Source: Burkholderiales bacterium (GTDB taxonomy: Bacteria; Pseudomonadota; Gammaproteobacteria; Burkholderiales; Burkholderiaceae_C). Taken from it: DNA of 64,000 nucleotides. Positions within the stretch are counted from its first letter, which is position 1; every line of letters begins with the position of its first letter. The notes under the pieces are model-generated. The model was not told where the DNA came from. It saw only the letters and a program-made list of their open reading frames with translations, and ran no database searches. This document shows positions 28,437 through 36,988 of the stretch, piece after piece. A program made the position numbers and the translations under genes. The stretch spans positions 1 through 64,000 of the forward strand of contig JAPLPQ010000087.1 in NCBI GenBank assembly GCA_026400105.1, read 5' to 3'.

Positions 28437-28490
28437 GGCAGGAGCATAGAACAGCGAAGCATGCCAAGCTGAAGACAGGCTGAATTTTGT

Positions 28491-28511
28491 TCAGCAATTC
28501 AAAATTGCTGA
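28491..28511. promoter_or_regulatory. Perfect 9-bp dyad upstream of the zinc-ribbon gene
   Basis: TCAGCAATT, a 3-base spacer and AATTGCTGA form a perfect inverted repeat 61 bases before the zinc-ribbon ATG. It lies in the 136-base gap between two divergent genes. It is the size and symmetry of a dimeric regulator's operator. Confidence 0.45.
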
Positions 28512-28572
28512 GGGATTCGCCAAAACTCCCCTGGGCAGAGACCAATAAAGTCGACGCTCAAGGAGTGTAAAA

Positions 28573-28743
28573 ATGCACAATAAATCCCCACAAAATACCC
28601 CTAAATGCAAGATGTGCAAGTCGCCGCTTGAGCGAATCCAGCGTGCGCCGCTGATGAAGCTGATCCCGGCTTCCAAACATTACCGCTGCCCGGCCTGCGA
28701 GACACATTTCTTCCGCTGTCTCGGCCTTATGCAGCGCTGCTGA
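28573..28743 (+). CDS. Small zinc-ribbon protein (56 residues)
   Basis: This mini-gene has a strong AAGGAG site 8 bases before its ATG. The product carries one CxxC pair in KCKMCKSPLERI and a second in YRCPACETHFFR, 26 residues apart from the first pair, a spacing suited to a single zinc ribbon. Two more cysteines sit near the C-terminus (RCLGLMQRC). Short ribbons of this kind occur in comamonads without assigned function. It is flanked by a dyad upstream and the tRNA terminator downstream. Confidence 0.7.
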   Translation: MHNKSPQNTPKCKMCKSPLERIQRAPLMKLIPASKHYRCPACETHFFRCLGLMQRC

Positions 28744-28860
28744 TGCCGGCAGGCCTTTGAGTCGGCTGCCAGACGGCTGTCGCTCAACCCCATCGTCCAG
28801 TTGCAATTGCCTTGCTGCTGGTTCGGTTCACGGCTCAAGCTGTCTCAGGTTCAGTCGTGA

Positions 28861-28896
28861 AAAAGCCCTCCAAGGTCATGTACCTGGAGGGCTTTT
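28861..28896. terminator. Bidirectional intrinsic terminator next to tRNA-Thr
   Basis: AAAAGCCCTCCA (28861-28872) pairs perfectly with TGGAGGGCTTTT (28885-28896), with an inner GGT/ACC extension. The A and T flanks let it terminate the tRNA transcript on the minus strand and any transcript from the zinc-ribbon gene on the plus strand. Confidence 0.85.
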
Positions 28897-28905
28897 CTTA
28901 TGGCT

Positions 28906-28981
28906 TGGTGCCGCCTGTCGGAATCGAACTGACGACCTACCGCTTACAAGGCGGGTGCTCTACCAGCTGAGCTAAGGCGGC
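28906..28981 (-). tRNA. tRNA-Thr (anticodon TGT)
   Basis: Read on the minus strand, the 76-base tRNA begins GCCGCCTTAGCTCAG and has the D-loop GCTGGTAGAGC, the anticodon loop CTTGTAA (TGT, reading ACA), the T-loop GTTCGATTC, and an encoded CCA end. The acceptor arm GCCGCCT/AGGCGGC pairs completely. It lies just downstream of nothing else and 12 bases upstream of the sspB stop. Confidence 0.95.
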
Positions 28982-28993
28982 AACAGCGATATT

Positions 28994-29407
28994 CTACTTC
29001 ACCCGCTTGAGCGCCGGACGGCCGCTGCCGGATGGCGGCGGTTCATCCTGGGGCGGCTGCTCGGACTGGGCCTGTGCCGACTCGCGTTCGGGCGGCGGGA
29101 AGGCCATGCCCTGGCCGTTCTCGCGCGCGTAGATCGCCAGCACATGGTCGATCGGCACCCGGATCTCGCGCGCGACGCCACCGAAGCGGGCCTTGAACTC
29201 GATCAAGTCGTTGCCCAGCCGCAGATTGCCGGTGGCGTCATAGCTGGTGTTGAGCACGATCTCGCCATCCTTGACGAACTCGCGCGGCACCTGGACCCAC
29301 TCATCGACCGCCACCGCGATGTAGGGCGTGAACCCGTTGTCACAGCACCATTCGTGAATGGCGCGGATCAGGTAGGGACGGGTGGAGGGCAGATCATCCT
29401 GGCTCAT
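28994..29407 (-). CDS. sspB: ClpXP adaptor SspB
   Basis: SspB tethers ssrA-tagged peptides to ClpX. The 137-residue protein has the conserved TRPYLIRAIHEWCCDNGFTPYI opening, the substrate-binding strand PREFVKDGEIVLNTSYDATGNL, and IEFKARFGGVAREIRVPIDHVLAIYARENGQGM. A flexible acidic and proline-rich linker ends in ALKRVK, the ClpX-binding tail. The ATG at 29407 is preferred over one five codons upstream. It follows sspA by 27 bases. Confidence 0.93.
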   Translation of the reverse strand: MSQDDLPSTRPYLIRAIHEWCCDNGFTPYIAVAVDEWVQVPREFVKDGEIVLNTSYDATGNLRLGNDLIEFKARFGGVAREIRVPIDHVLAIYARENGQGMAFPPPERESAQAQSEQPPQDEPPPSGSGRPALKRVK

Positions 29408-29434
29408 GGCTGACGTTTCCAAAGCAGGCCGCGC

Positions 29435-30046
29435 TTACTTGCGCATGACCTTTTCCGACGGCGTCAGCGCCTCGATGTAGGCCGGACGCGAGAAGATGCG
29501 CTCGGCGTACTTGAGCAGCGGCGCGGCGTTCTTGCTGAGCTCGATGCCGTAATGGTCCAGGCGCCACAGCAGCGGAGCGATCGCGACGTCGAGCATCGAG
29601 AAGTTGTCGCCCAGCATGTACTTGTTCTTCAGGAACACCGGCGCGAGCTGGGTCAGGCGGTCGCGGATATGGGCCTTGGCCTTCTCGACCGTCTTGTCAT
29701 TGGCCTTGATGCCGCGCTGCTCGAGCACCGACACATGGGCGAACAGTTCCTTCTCGAAGTTGAGCAGGAACAGGCGCACGCGGGCACGGTCGACCGGGTC
29801 GCCGGGCATCAGCTGCGGGTGCGGGAAGCGCTCGTCGATGTACTCGTTGATGATGTTCGACTCGTACAGGATCAGGTCGCGCTCGACCAGGATCGGCACC
29901 TGGCCATAGGGGTTCATGACCGCGATGTCTTCCGGCTTGTTGTAGAGGTCGACGTCGCGGATCTCGAAGTCCATGCCCTTCTCGAACAGCACGAAACGGC
30001 AGCGATGCGAGTAAGGGCAGGTGGTGCCCGAGTACAAAACCATCAT
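29435..30046 (-). CDS. sspA: Stringent starvation protein A (GST-fold RNA polymerase-associated protein)
   Basis: SspA binds RNA polymerase during starvation and acid stress. At 203 residues it has an N-terminal thioredoxin-like half with SGTTCPYSHRCRFVLFEKGMDFEI and the invariant QVPILVERDLILYESNIINEYIDERFPHPQLMPGDP, then an all-helical GST half with MLGDNFSMLDVAIAPLLWRLDHYGI. Of the two adjacent ATGs either may start. It sits between petC and sspB, the usual betaproteobacterial order. Confidence 0.93.
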   Translation of the reverse strand: MMVLYSGTTCPYSHRCRFVLFEKGMDFEIRDVDLYNKPEDIAVMNPYGQVPILVERDLILYESNIINEYIDERFPHPQLMPGDPVDRARVRLFLLNFEKELFAHVSVLEQRGIKANDKTVEKAKAHIRDRLTQLAPVFLKNKYMLGDNFSMLDVAIAPLLWRLDHYGIELSKNAAPLLKYAERIFSRPAYIEALTPSEKVMRK

Positions 30047-30143
30047 GGCGAAAACTCCTCAATCAGAAAGCAAAAAACAGTGGCGGGCCTGAAGCGGCCA
30101 GCCACTGCGGTCTATCCGGCCCAGACTATGGGCCAGATGGTCG

Positions 30144-30893
30144 TTACTTGACGTCTTTCCAGAACGCTTTGTTCAGGCGCCAGGCCGAGAAGGTGAACAG
30201 ACCCAGGAACAGCAGGACCCAGACGCCGAGTCGGGTGCGCTGGTGTTGTGCCGGCTCAGCCATCCACTGCATATAGGCCACCAGGTCGCCGATCGCGGCG
30301 TCATAAGCCTCGGGGCTCAACTTGCCGGGCTTGACCTGCTCCCAGCCAGTGACCTTGTGGTGCTCGTCGAGGATCGGCTTGCGCTCGCCCTGCAGCTCGT
30401 ACAGCGCATGCGGCATGCCCACGTTCGGGAACACCATGTTGTTCCAGCCGGTCGGACGGCTGTCGTCACGGTAGAAGGTGCGCATGTAGGTGTAGAGGTA
30501 GTCAGGACCGCTGCCGGCAGCGCTGGCACGCGAGCGCGAGATCACGGTCAGGTCAGGCGGGTTGGCACCGAACCATTCCTTGGCCTGGCGCGGGTTGATC
30601 GCCGACTTCATGACCTCGCCGACCTTGTCGGTCGTGAACAGCAGGTTGTCCTTGATCTGCTGCTCGGTCAGACCGATGTCCTTGAGGCGGTTGAAGCGCA
30701 TGAAGGCTGCCGAGTGGCAGTTCAGGCAGTAGTTGACGAAGAGCTTGGCTCCATTCTGCAGCGCAGCCTGGTATTCCTTTTCGCTCTTCTTGCTCAGCTC
30801 GGGGGCCTTGTCCAGCGGGAAACCGGCGCCAGCGGCCAGAGCGCCACCGGCCAGACCCAGGGCCATCACGCAGCCCACAATCCACTTTTTCAT
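30144..30893 (-). CDS. petC: Cytochrome c1 of the bc1 complex
   Basis: This membrane-anchored periplasmic c-type cytochrome (249 residues) passes electrons from the Rieske centre to soluble cytochrome c. A signal segment (VGCVMALGLAGGALA) is followed by the haem motif CLNCH. The region around NMVFPNVGMPHAL probably gives the methionine ligand, and a C-terminal membrane helix (LGVWVLLFLGLFTFSAW) anchors it. The ATG at 30893 has an AGGAGTT site; a longer upstream frame is antisense-like and rejected. Confidence 0.94.
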   Translation of the reverse strand: MKKWIVGCVMALGLAGGALAAGAGFPLDKAPELSKKSEKEYQAALQNGAKLFVNYCLNCHSAAFMRFNRLKDIGLTEQQIKDNLLFTTDKVGEVMKSAINPRQAKEWFGANPPDLTVISRSRASAAGSGPDYLYTYMRTFYRDDSRPTGWNNMVFPNVGMPHALYELQGERKPILDEHHKVTGWEQVKPGKLSPEAYDAAIGDLVAYMQWMAEPAQHQRTRLGVWVLLFLGLFTFSAWRLNKAFWKDVK

Positions 30894-30919
30894 CTTGTAA
30901 CTCCTGTAGACGGTTGGGC

Positions 30920-32335
30920 TCAGTGCGGCTTGAAGGTCACGCGGCTCGGGACCGGCTTGGGCGTGCCCAGGCGGCTCCACCAAGGCATCAGCAGGAAGAA
31001 GCCGAAGTACAGCAGGGTGCCGACCTGCGAGACGCGCTCGCCGACCGGGGACGGCGGCTGCACGCCCAGATAGCCCAGGATCAGGAAGTTGATCACGAAC
31101 ACGGCGTAGACCAGCTTGTGCCAGTTCGGACGGTAGCGGATCGAATTGACCGGGCTGTAGTCCAGCCAAGGCAGGAAGAACAGGATCACGACCGCGCCGC
31201 CCATGGCCACGACGCCCCAGAACTTGGCATCGATCGACAGCAGCAGGGCGATCACGACGGCGGTGGCGCCGAGGATGGCCACCTTGCCGAGCGCGCCGAG
31301 CTTGGCCTTGGCCAGGCCCAGCAGGGCACCGATGACGGCAACGGCGATCAGCACGTAGATCATCTGGCTGGTGATGGCACGCAGCATCGAGTAGAACGGC
31401 GTGAAGTACCAGACCGGCGCGATATGCAGCGGGGTCTTGAACGGGTCGGCCGGGATGAAGTTGTTGTACTCGAGGAAGTAGCCACCGAACTCGGGTGCGA
31501 AGAAGATGATCGCCGAGAAGGCCATCAGGAACACGCCGACGCCCAGCAGGTCATGGACCGAGTAGTAGGGGTGGAACGGGATGCCGTCGAGCGGGTGACC
31601 CTGGGCGTCCTTCGGAGCGTTCGGACCCTTGATCTCGATGCCGTCGGGGTTGTTCGAGCCGACGTCATGCAGCGCCAGGATATGCGCGACCACCAGACCC
31701 AGCAGGATCAGCGGCACGGCAATGACGTGGAAGCTGAAGAAGCGGTTCAGCGTCGCGTCGCCGACGACGAAGTCGCCGCGGATCAGCAGCGCCAGGTCCG
31801 GACCGATGAAGGGCACGGCGGCGAACAGGTTCACGATCACCTGGGCGCCCCAGAACGACATCTGACCCCAGGGCAGCAGGTAGCCCATGAAGGCTTCGGC
31901 CATCAGCGCCAGGAAGATCGCGCAGCCGAAGACCCAGACCAGCTCGCGCGGCTTGCGGTAGGAACCGTAGATCAGGCCGCGGTACATGTGCAGGTACACC
32001 ACGACGAAGAACGCCGAGGCGCCGGTCGAGTGCATGTAGCGGATCAGCCAGCCCCAGGGCACATCGCGCATGATGTACTCGACCGAGGCGAAGGCCAGGT
32101 TGGCGTCCGGCTTGTAGTTCATGACCAGGAAGATGCCGGTCACGATCTGGATCACCAGCACCAGCAATGCCAGCGAGCCGAAGAAATACCAGAAATTGAA
32201 GTTCTTGGGCGCGTAGTACTCGGACAGATGCTGCTTGTAGCCAGCAAATGCCGAGGGAAAGCGGTTCTCGAACCAGTTGACGACCTTCTCGCCCGTGGGG
32301 GCGTTGGCCGGAAGTTCCTTGAATTCAGCTGCCAT
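30920..32335 (-). CDS. petB: Cytochrome b of the bc1 complex
   Basis: This is the quinol-oxidising integral membrane subunit, 471 residues, with haem-ligating histidines in the helices around YMHSTGASAFFVVVYLHMYRGL and FFSFHVIAVPLILLGLVVAHILALH. The PEWY-type Qo loop is seen as PVWYFTPFYSMLRAI, and a GYLLPWGQMSFWGAQVI segment is typical of the family. It sits 23 bases behind petA and 26 before petC. Confidence 0.95.
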   Translation of the reverse strand: MAAEFKELPANAPTGEKVVNWFENRFPSAFAGYKQHLSEYYAPKNFNFWYFFGSLALLVLVIQIVTGIFLVMNYKPDANLAFASVEYIMRDVPWGWLIRYMHSTGASAFFVVVYLHMYRGLIYGSYRKPRELVWVFGCAIFLALMAEAFMGYLLPWGQMSFWGAQVIVNLFAAVPFIGPDLALLIRGDFVVGDATLNRFFSFHVIAVPLILLGLVVAHILALHDVGSNNPDGIEIKGPNAPKDAQGHPLDGIPFHPYYSVHDLLGVGVFLMAFSAIIFFAPEFGGYFLEYNNFIPADPFKTPLHIAPVWYFTPFYSMLRAITSQMIYVLIAVAVIGALLGLAKAKLGALGKVAILGATAVVIALLLSIDAKFWGVVAMGGAVVILFFLPWLDYSPVNSIRYRPNWHKLVYAVFVINFLILGYLGVQPPSPVGERVSQVGTLLYFGFFLLMPWWSRLGTPKPVPSRVTFKPH

Positions 32336-32358
32336 GATGTTCCTCAGATTGGTTCTAA

Positions 32359-32955
32359 TCAGGCCTTCTTATCCTCACCGATCAGCAGAACGGTGTCGGA
32401 CAGATACATATGCGGCGGCACTTCGAGGTTGTCGGGCGCGGGCTTGTTCTTGAAGACGCGGCCGGCCAGGTCGAAGGTCGAACCATGGCAGGGGCAGAGA
32501 TAGCCACCCTGCCAGTTGTCGGGCAGCGAGGTCTGGGCACCGGTCTGGAACTTGTCCGACGGCGAGCAACCCAGGTGGGTGCAGATGCCGATGCCGACGA
32601 AGACCTCGGGTTTGATCGAGCGGTGGCGATTCTTGGCGTATTCGGGTGTCGGATAGGCGTTGCGCTTGGACTCGGGATCGGCCAGCTCGGGCTCGAGCTT
32701 TTCGAGCGCTGCGAGCTGCTCGGGCGTGCGCTTCATGATCCAGACGGGTTTACCGCGCCATTCGACCATGAGTTTCTGCCCCGGCTGGATCGCCGAGATG
32801 TCGACCTGGACGGCAGCGCCGGCGGCCTTGGCGCGCTCGGAGGGCTGAAAACTGCTCACAAAGGGGACGGCGACGGCTGCGGCTCCCACTGCGCCCACGG
32901 CGCCCGAGGTGATGAGCCAGGTGCGGCGGCCGTTGTCGACGGATGCTTCGCTCAT
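32359..32955 (-). CDS. petA: Rieske iron-sulfur subunit of the bc1 complex
   Basis: This 198-residue subunit holds the [2Fe-2S] cluster through CTHLGC and CPCHGSTFD. The N-terminus has a twin-arginine-type signal anchor, NGRRTWLITSGAVGAVGAAAV, so it depends on the Tat machinery encoded 5 kb away. It heads petABC-sspAB and is divergent from mscL. Confidence 0.94.
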   Translation of the reverse strand: MSEASVDNGRRTWLITSGAVGAVGAAAVAVPFVSSFQPSERAKAAGAAVQVDISAIQPGQKLMVEWRGKPVWIMKRTPEQLAALEKLEPELADPESKRNAYPTPEYAKNRHRSIKPEVFVGIGICTHLGCSPSDKFQTGAQTSLPDNWQGGYLCPCHGSTFDLAGRVFKNKPAPDNLEVPPHMYLSDTVLLIGEDKKA

Positions 32956-33106
32956 GGGGATCTTTCAATGACTGGGAAGGACAAGGGAGCCGACCGGCAA
33001 GTCAGCTCTGGTCAACATGGCATTGTACCGGAGCGCACTGTGGGGAAAACGGAAAACCCGTTACCATGACCCTGCAATAGACAGTTTGCGCAACAGGAGC
33101 ACGACC

Positions 33107-33544
33107 ATGGGCATGATGCAAGAGTTTCGTGATTTCGCAGTCAAGGGCAATGTGATCGATCTGGCGGTCGGCGTGATCATCGGCGGCGCCTTCGGCAAGA
33201 TCGTCGGCTCGGTGGTCGATGACCTGATCATGCCGCTGGTCGGCATGCTGGTCGGCAACCTGGACTTCTCCAACCTGTTCATCCTGCTCGGCGACCCGCC
33301 GGCCGGGACCGCGCGGACCCTGGCCGAGCTCAAGAAAGCCGGCGTGCCGGTGTTCGCCTACGGCAACTTCCTGACCGTGGCGCTGAACTTCCTGATCCTG
33401 GCGCTGGCGATCTTCCTGATGGTCAAGCAGATCAATCGCCTCAAGCGCACCGCGCCGGCACCGGCGCCCGCCGCCGCGCCGCCCACGCCCGAGGATGTGC
33501 TGCTGCTGCGCGAGATCCGCGACAGCCTCAAGCAAAAGGGCTGA
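33107..33544 (+). CDS. mscL: Large-conductance mechanosensitive channel
   Basis: This pentameric safety valve opens under membrane tension. The product is 145 residues. It shows the N-terminal amphipathic helix ([31 protein letters not shown], which includes TM1), a periplasmic loop, TM2 ([23 protein letters not shown]), and the C-terminal bundle ending [12 protein letters not shown]. The ATG at 33107 follows an AACAGGAGC site; the earlier in-frame ATG is rejected. Confidence 0.95.
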   Translation: MGMMQEFRDFAVKGNVIDLAVGVIIGGAFGKIVGSVVDDLIMPLVGMLVGNLDFSNLFILLGDPPAGTARTLAELKKAGVPVFAYGNFLTVALNFLILALAIFLMVKQINRLKRTAPAPAPAAAPPTPEDVLLLREIRDSLKQKG

Positions 33545-33609
33545 GCCCCTGCCGCAAGCGCCGCTTCCGTTTGCGAGATAGGCGCCGGGACAACCAAGCA
33601 GCGGCGGCT

Positions 33610-34620
33610 TCAGGCCCCCATGGCGGCCCGCACCGCGGCGATCAGGCTGGACGGATCGGCCCGGCCCGTGCCGGCCAGATCGAAGGCCGTGCCATGGTCG
33701 GGGCTGGTGCGCACGAAGGGCAGCCCGAGCGTGCTGTTGACGCCATGCTCGAGCCCCAGGTACTTGACCGGAATCAGGCCCTGGTCGTGGTACATCGCGA
33801 TCACGACATCGAACTCGCCCGCACGAGCGCGCATGAAGACAGTGTCGGGCGCATGCGGTCCGCTGACATCGAGCCCTTCGGCCCGCGCCAGCTGAACCGC
33901 GGGTGCGATCTGCTCGATTTCCTCGCGTCCGAACAGGCCGCCCTCGCCCGCGTGCGGATTGACGCCTGCGACCGCGATGCGCGGCGCGCGCCCGAGCTGG
34001 CGCGCCAGATGGGTGGCCGTGATGCGCAGGGTCTGCAGCACATTGGCCGTCGTGACCGCCGCGAGCGCGTCGCGCAGCGAGACATGGATGCTGACCAGCA
34101 CGGTGCGCAGCTCGTCGTTCGACAGCATCATGCGCACCGGCAGCTCAGCGATCGGGCAGCCCAGATGGGCGGCCGCCAGCGCCTGCAGGAATTCGGTGTG
34201 GCCGGGATGGTCGATGCCGGCCGCGGCCAGCGCCTCCTTGTGGATCGGCGCGGTGACGACGGCGCCGAGCTCGCCGCGCAGCGCGGCTTGCGCGGCCCAG
34301 GCGATGCTGTCGGCGGCGGCGCGACCGGCGCGCGCATCGATCCGGCCCCATGGCGCCAGCTCGTCCATGCAAATGGCCGGCAGCACCGGCAGGCAGCGCG
34401 GCGGCAGCCCGAGCACATCGGCAGGCTGCTCGATCACCGCGACCGGCAACAGGCCGCCGGTGACGGCAGCGGCCCGGCGCAGCGTGGCGAGGTCACCGAC
34501 CGCGAAGCAGCGTTGCGACCATGCGGGCTGCTGGCGGAACAGCTGGGCGATGATTTCGGGGCCGATGCCGGCCGGGTCGCCCATGGTGATGGCGATCGGG
34601 AGTGGCGCTGGTACTGTCAT
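33610..34620 (-). CDS. pdxA: 4-hydroxythreonine-4-phosphate dehydrogenase
   Basis: PdxA oxidises 4-phosphohydroxy-threonine in the DXP-dependent vitamin B6 route. The 336-residue protein has ITMGDPAGIGPEII at the start. Metal ligands lie in DHPGHTEFLQAL, SIHVSLRDAL and AMYHDQGLIPVKYLG, followed by LGLPFVRTSPDHGTAFDLAG. Its ATG overlaps the stop of the NIF3 gene (ATGA), indicating coupling. A PdxA2-type role on another phosphate substrate cannot be excluded. Confidence 0.9.
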   Translation of the reverse strand: MTVPAPLPIAITMGDPAGIGPEIIAQLFRQQPAWSQRCFAVGDLATLRRAAAVTGGLLPVAVIEQPADVLGLPPRCLPVLPAICMDELAPWGRIDARAGRAAADSIAWAAQAALRGELGAVVTAPIHKEALAAAGIDHPGHTEFLQALAAAHLGCPIAELPVRMMLSNDELRTVLVSIHVSLRDALAAVTTANVLQTLRITATHLARQLGRAPRIAVAGVNPHAGEGGLFGREEIEQIAPAVQLARAEGLDVSGPHAPDTVFMRARAGEFDVVIAMYHDQGLIPVKYLGLEHGVNSTLGLPFVRTSPDHGTAFDLAGTGRADPSSLIAAVRAAMGA

Positions 34621-35447
34621 GCGGGGTTGTCGATTTCGATGAACTGGTGCTGCAGGCCAAGCTGCGCGGCGACCTGGGCCGCCAGCGCGGGCGCGCCGTA
34701 GCGCTCGGTCGCATGGTGGCCGCAGGCCAGGAAGGCGACCCCGCACTCGCGCGCGAGATGGGCCTGCGGCTCGGAAATCTCGCCGGTCAGGAAGGCGTCG
34801 GCGCCGGCCGCGATCGCGGCCTCGAAATAGCCCTGGGCGCCGCCACTGCACCAGGCCACGCGCCGGATCGGCCGCGGGCAGGCATCGATCAGCAGCGGCG
34901 CTCGACCCAGCGCGCGCTCGACCTGGCGGGCCAGCTCAGGGCCGCTGCAGGGCTCGACCTGCCCCAGGAAACCGAGCTGCTGTTCGCCGAAACGGCCCCA
35001 GGCTGCGCCATCGGACGGAACAAAGCCAAGCTGGCGCCCGAGCTGGGCGTTGTTGCCTAGCGTGGCATGGGCATCGAGCGGCAGATGGTAGGCCAGCAGG
35101 CTGATGTCGTGGCGCAGCAGCAGCGCCAGGCGCTGCTTCATCCAGCCGGTCACGCGGCCGTCCTGGCCGCGCCAGAACAGGCCATGGTGGACCAGGATCG
35201 CGTCGGCATCAGATTCGATCGCGGCCTCGATCAGGGCCCGGCTCGCGGTCACGCCGCTGACGATCTTGCGTACATTGGGGCGCCCCTCGACCTGCAGGCC
35301 GTTGGGCCCATAGTCCTTGAACAGGGCCGGCTGCAGCAGGCCGTCGCAGGCCGCGACCAGATCGGTCAGGCTGCAAGCTGCAGCAGAGGCTGGCGGGACG
35401 GCTGGCTCAGGAAAAAGAGGAACGGCGGGCGCGGACGATGCGGTCAT
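34617..35447 (-). CDS. NIF3/YbgI-family dinuclear-metal protein
   Basis: This is a cytosolic protein of unknown enzymatic role that assembles as a hexamer with a dinuclear metal site. The 276-residue product has the family opening LQPALFKDYGPNGLQVEGRP, the metal motif AILVHHGLFWR, the LLAYHLPLDAH segment, and the C-terminal GADAFLTGEISEPQ and ACGHHATERYG. The first 30 or so residues are Ala/Pro-rich and may mean a slightly later start. It is coupled to pdxA. Confidence 0.88.
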   Translation of the reverse strand: MTASSAPAVPLFPEPAVPPASAAACSLTDLVAACDGLLQPALFKDYGPNGLQVEGRPNVRKIVSGVTASRALIEAAIESDADAILVHHGLFWRGQDGRVTGWMKQRLALLLRHDISLLAYHLPLDAHATLGNNAQLGRQLGFVPSDGAAWGRFGEQQLGFLGQVEPCSGPELARQVERALGRAPLLIDACPRPIRRVAWCSGGAQGYFEAAIAAGADAFLTGEISEPQAHLARECGVAFLACGHHATERYGAPALAAQVAAQLGLQHQFIEIDNPA

Positions 35448-35521
35448 TTTTGGGCTTGGGCTGGACTCAAACCGCATTGTGACAGTCCCACGGACAAAGC
35501 GCCTCTGAGGGGCGCCGCGGT

Positions 35522-35692
35522 TCAGCGTGGTGCGCGCTGGCTGGCTTGCAGCCGCTGCTGCTCCTGCACCGACTCGTCCATCTTGCGCTTGAAGAAGCGC
35601 GAGAACCAGATCGACATGAAGATCACGAACAGGATCACCGCGATGCTCATCAGACCATAGTCGGTCGAAAAAAGGTCCACAATTGCTTTCAT
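35522..35692 (-). CDS. Small single-span membrane protein, DUF3149-like
   Basis: This 56-residue gene has a GGAG site before its ATG. The product has one membrane helix (LMSIAVILFVIFMSIWF), a basic stop-transfer patch (RFFKRKMDE), and a Gln-rich cytosolic tail. Size and pattern fit DUF3149 proteins of proteobacteria, whose function is unknown. It lies between the NIF3 gene and the divergent DegS-like protease. Confidence 0.7.
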   Translation of the reverse strand: MKAIVDLFSTDYGLMSIAVILFVIFMSIWFSRFFKRKMDESVQEQQRLQASQRAPR

Positions 35693-35784
35693 GCTGACTC
35701 CGTCAATAACCTTGGATTTACCAGGTCATTTCAGCCCAATCCGGCCCCACCTGGCTTGATCCATATCAACAATCCTGTCTGCAC

Positions 35785-36924
35785 ATGAAACGCTACTGGC
35801 TGCTCTTCTCGCAATCGGTCACGCTGCTGCTGGCCCTCTGGTTCGTGGTCGCCACGCTCAAGCCCCAATGGCTGGAAACGGGCCAGCGGCCGGCCGTGGT
35901 GCCGGTGCTCGAATCCACCTCGCCCGCCGCGGCGGCGGCCGCCAGCAGCTACCGCAACGCGGCACGGGCGGCCGCGCCGGCCGTGGTCAGCATCAGCACC
36001 AGCAAGGCGCCGGCGCGCAACCCCTATGCGAACGACCCCTGGTTCCGCTTCTTCTACGGCGATCAGGCCGAGTCGCAACCGCAGACCGGCCTGGGCTCGG
36101 GCGTGATCGTGAGTCCGGCCGGCTATCTGCTGACCAACCACCATGTGATCGCTGACGCCGACGAGATCGAGGTCCAGCTCAGCGACGGTCGCAAGGCGCC
36201 GGGGCGGGTCATCGGCACCGACCCCGAGACCGACCTCGCGGTGCTCAAGATCGACCTCGAACGGCTGCCCACGATCACGCTCGGCGACTCGGAACAGCTC
36301 GCGGTCGGCGACGTGGTGCTCGCGATCGGCAACCCGTTCGGCGTCGGTCAGACCGTGACCAGCGGCATCGTCAGCGCGCTCGGTCGCAACCAGCTCGGCA
36401 TCAACACCTTCGAGAACTTCATCCAGACCGACGCGGCGATCAACCCGGGCAACTCGGGTGGCGCGCTGGTCGATGCGCAGGGCCGGCTGATGGGAATCAA
36501 CACCGCGATCTATTCGCGCTCGGGCGGCTCGATGGGCATCGGCTTCGCGATCCCGACCTCGATCGCGCGCCAGGTCATGGAGGCGATCCTGCGCGACGGC
36601 AAGGTCACGCGCGGCTGGATCGGCGTCGAGCCGCAGGCGCTCACGCCCGAGCTGGCGGCCTATTTCGACACCGAGTTGCGCGAAGGCGTGATGATCACCG
36701 GGGTGCTGCAGAACGGTCCGGCGGCGCAGGCCGGGCTGCGCCCGGGCGACGTGATCGTGAGTGTCGCCGAGCAGCCGGTGCGCAATGTGGCCGGTCTGCT
36801 GGCGGCGGTGGCGGCGCTGACGCCGGGCAAGCCAGCCAGGCTCGATGTCGTGCGCCGCAATGCACACCAGCAGCTGCAGGTGGTGCCGGCCCAGCGCAAG
36901 GCGGCCGTGCCGCGCGAGCAGTAA
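35785..36924 (+). CDS. Membrane-anchored HtrA/DegS-type periplasmic serine protease
   Basis: The 379-residue protein has an N-terminal anchor helix (VTLLLALWFVVATL), the trypsin-like domain with His120 in TNHHV, Asp150 in DPETDLAVLKI and Ser224 in NPGNSGGALVD, and a single C-terminal PDZ domain (QNGPAAQAGLRPGDVIVSV). One PDZ domain and an uncleaved anchor favour DegS over DegP. The family senses misfolded outer-membrane proteins or degrades periplasmic clients. It is convergent with tatC. Confidence 0.9.
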   Translation: MKRYWLLFSQSVTLLLALWFVVATLKPQWLETGQRPAVVPVLESTSPAAAAAASSYRNAARAAAPAVVSISTSKAPARNPYANDPWFRFFYGDQAESQPQTGLGSGVIVSPAGYLLTNHHVIADADEIEVQLSDGRKAPGRVIGTDPETDLAVLKIDLERLPTITLGDSEQLAVGDVVLAIGNPFGVGQTVTSGIVSALGRNQLGINTFENFIQTDAAINPGNSGGALVDAQGRLMGINTAIYSRSGGSMGIGFAIPTSIARQVMEAILRDGKVTRGWIGVEPQALTPELAAYFDTELREGVMITGVLQNGPAAQAGLRPGDVIVSVAEQPVRNVAGLLAAVAALTPGKPARLDVVRRNAHQQLQVVPAQRKAAVPREQ

Positions 36925-36988
36925 GCCAGCAACCGGTAACCCGGCAGGACCCGCGCGGCGCGGCGCCGGGCTGCAGACGGGTTCGGCC

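Noticed and set aside
28757-28975. A 72-codon plus-strand frame ending in NRTDDLPLTRRVLYQLS
   Set aside because: That ending is the well-known false translation of the antisense of a tRNA gene, and the frame runs through a terminator and the tRNA.
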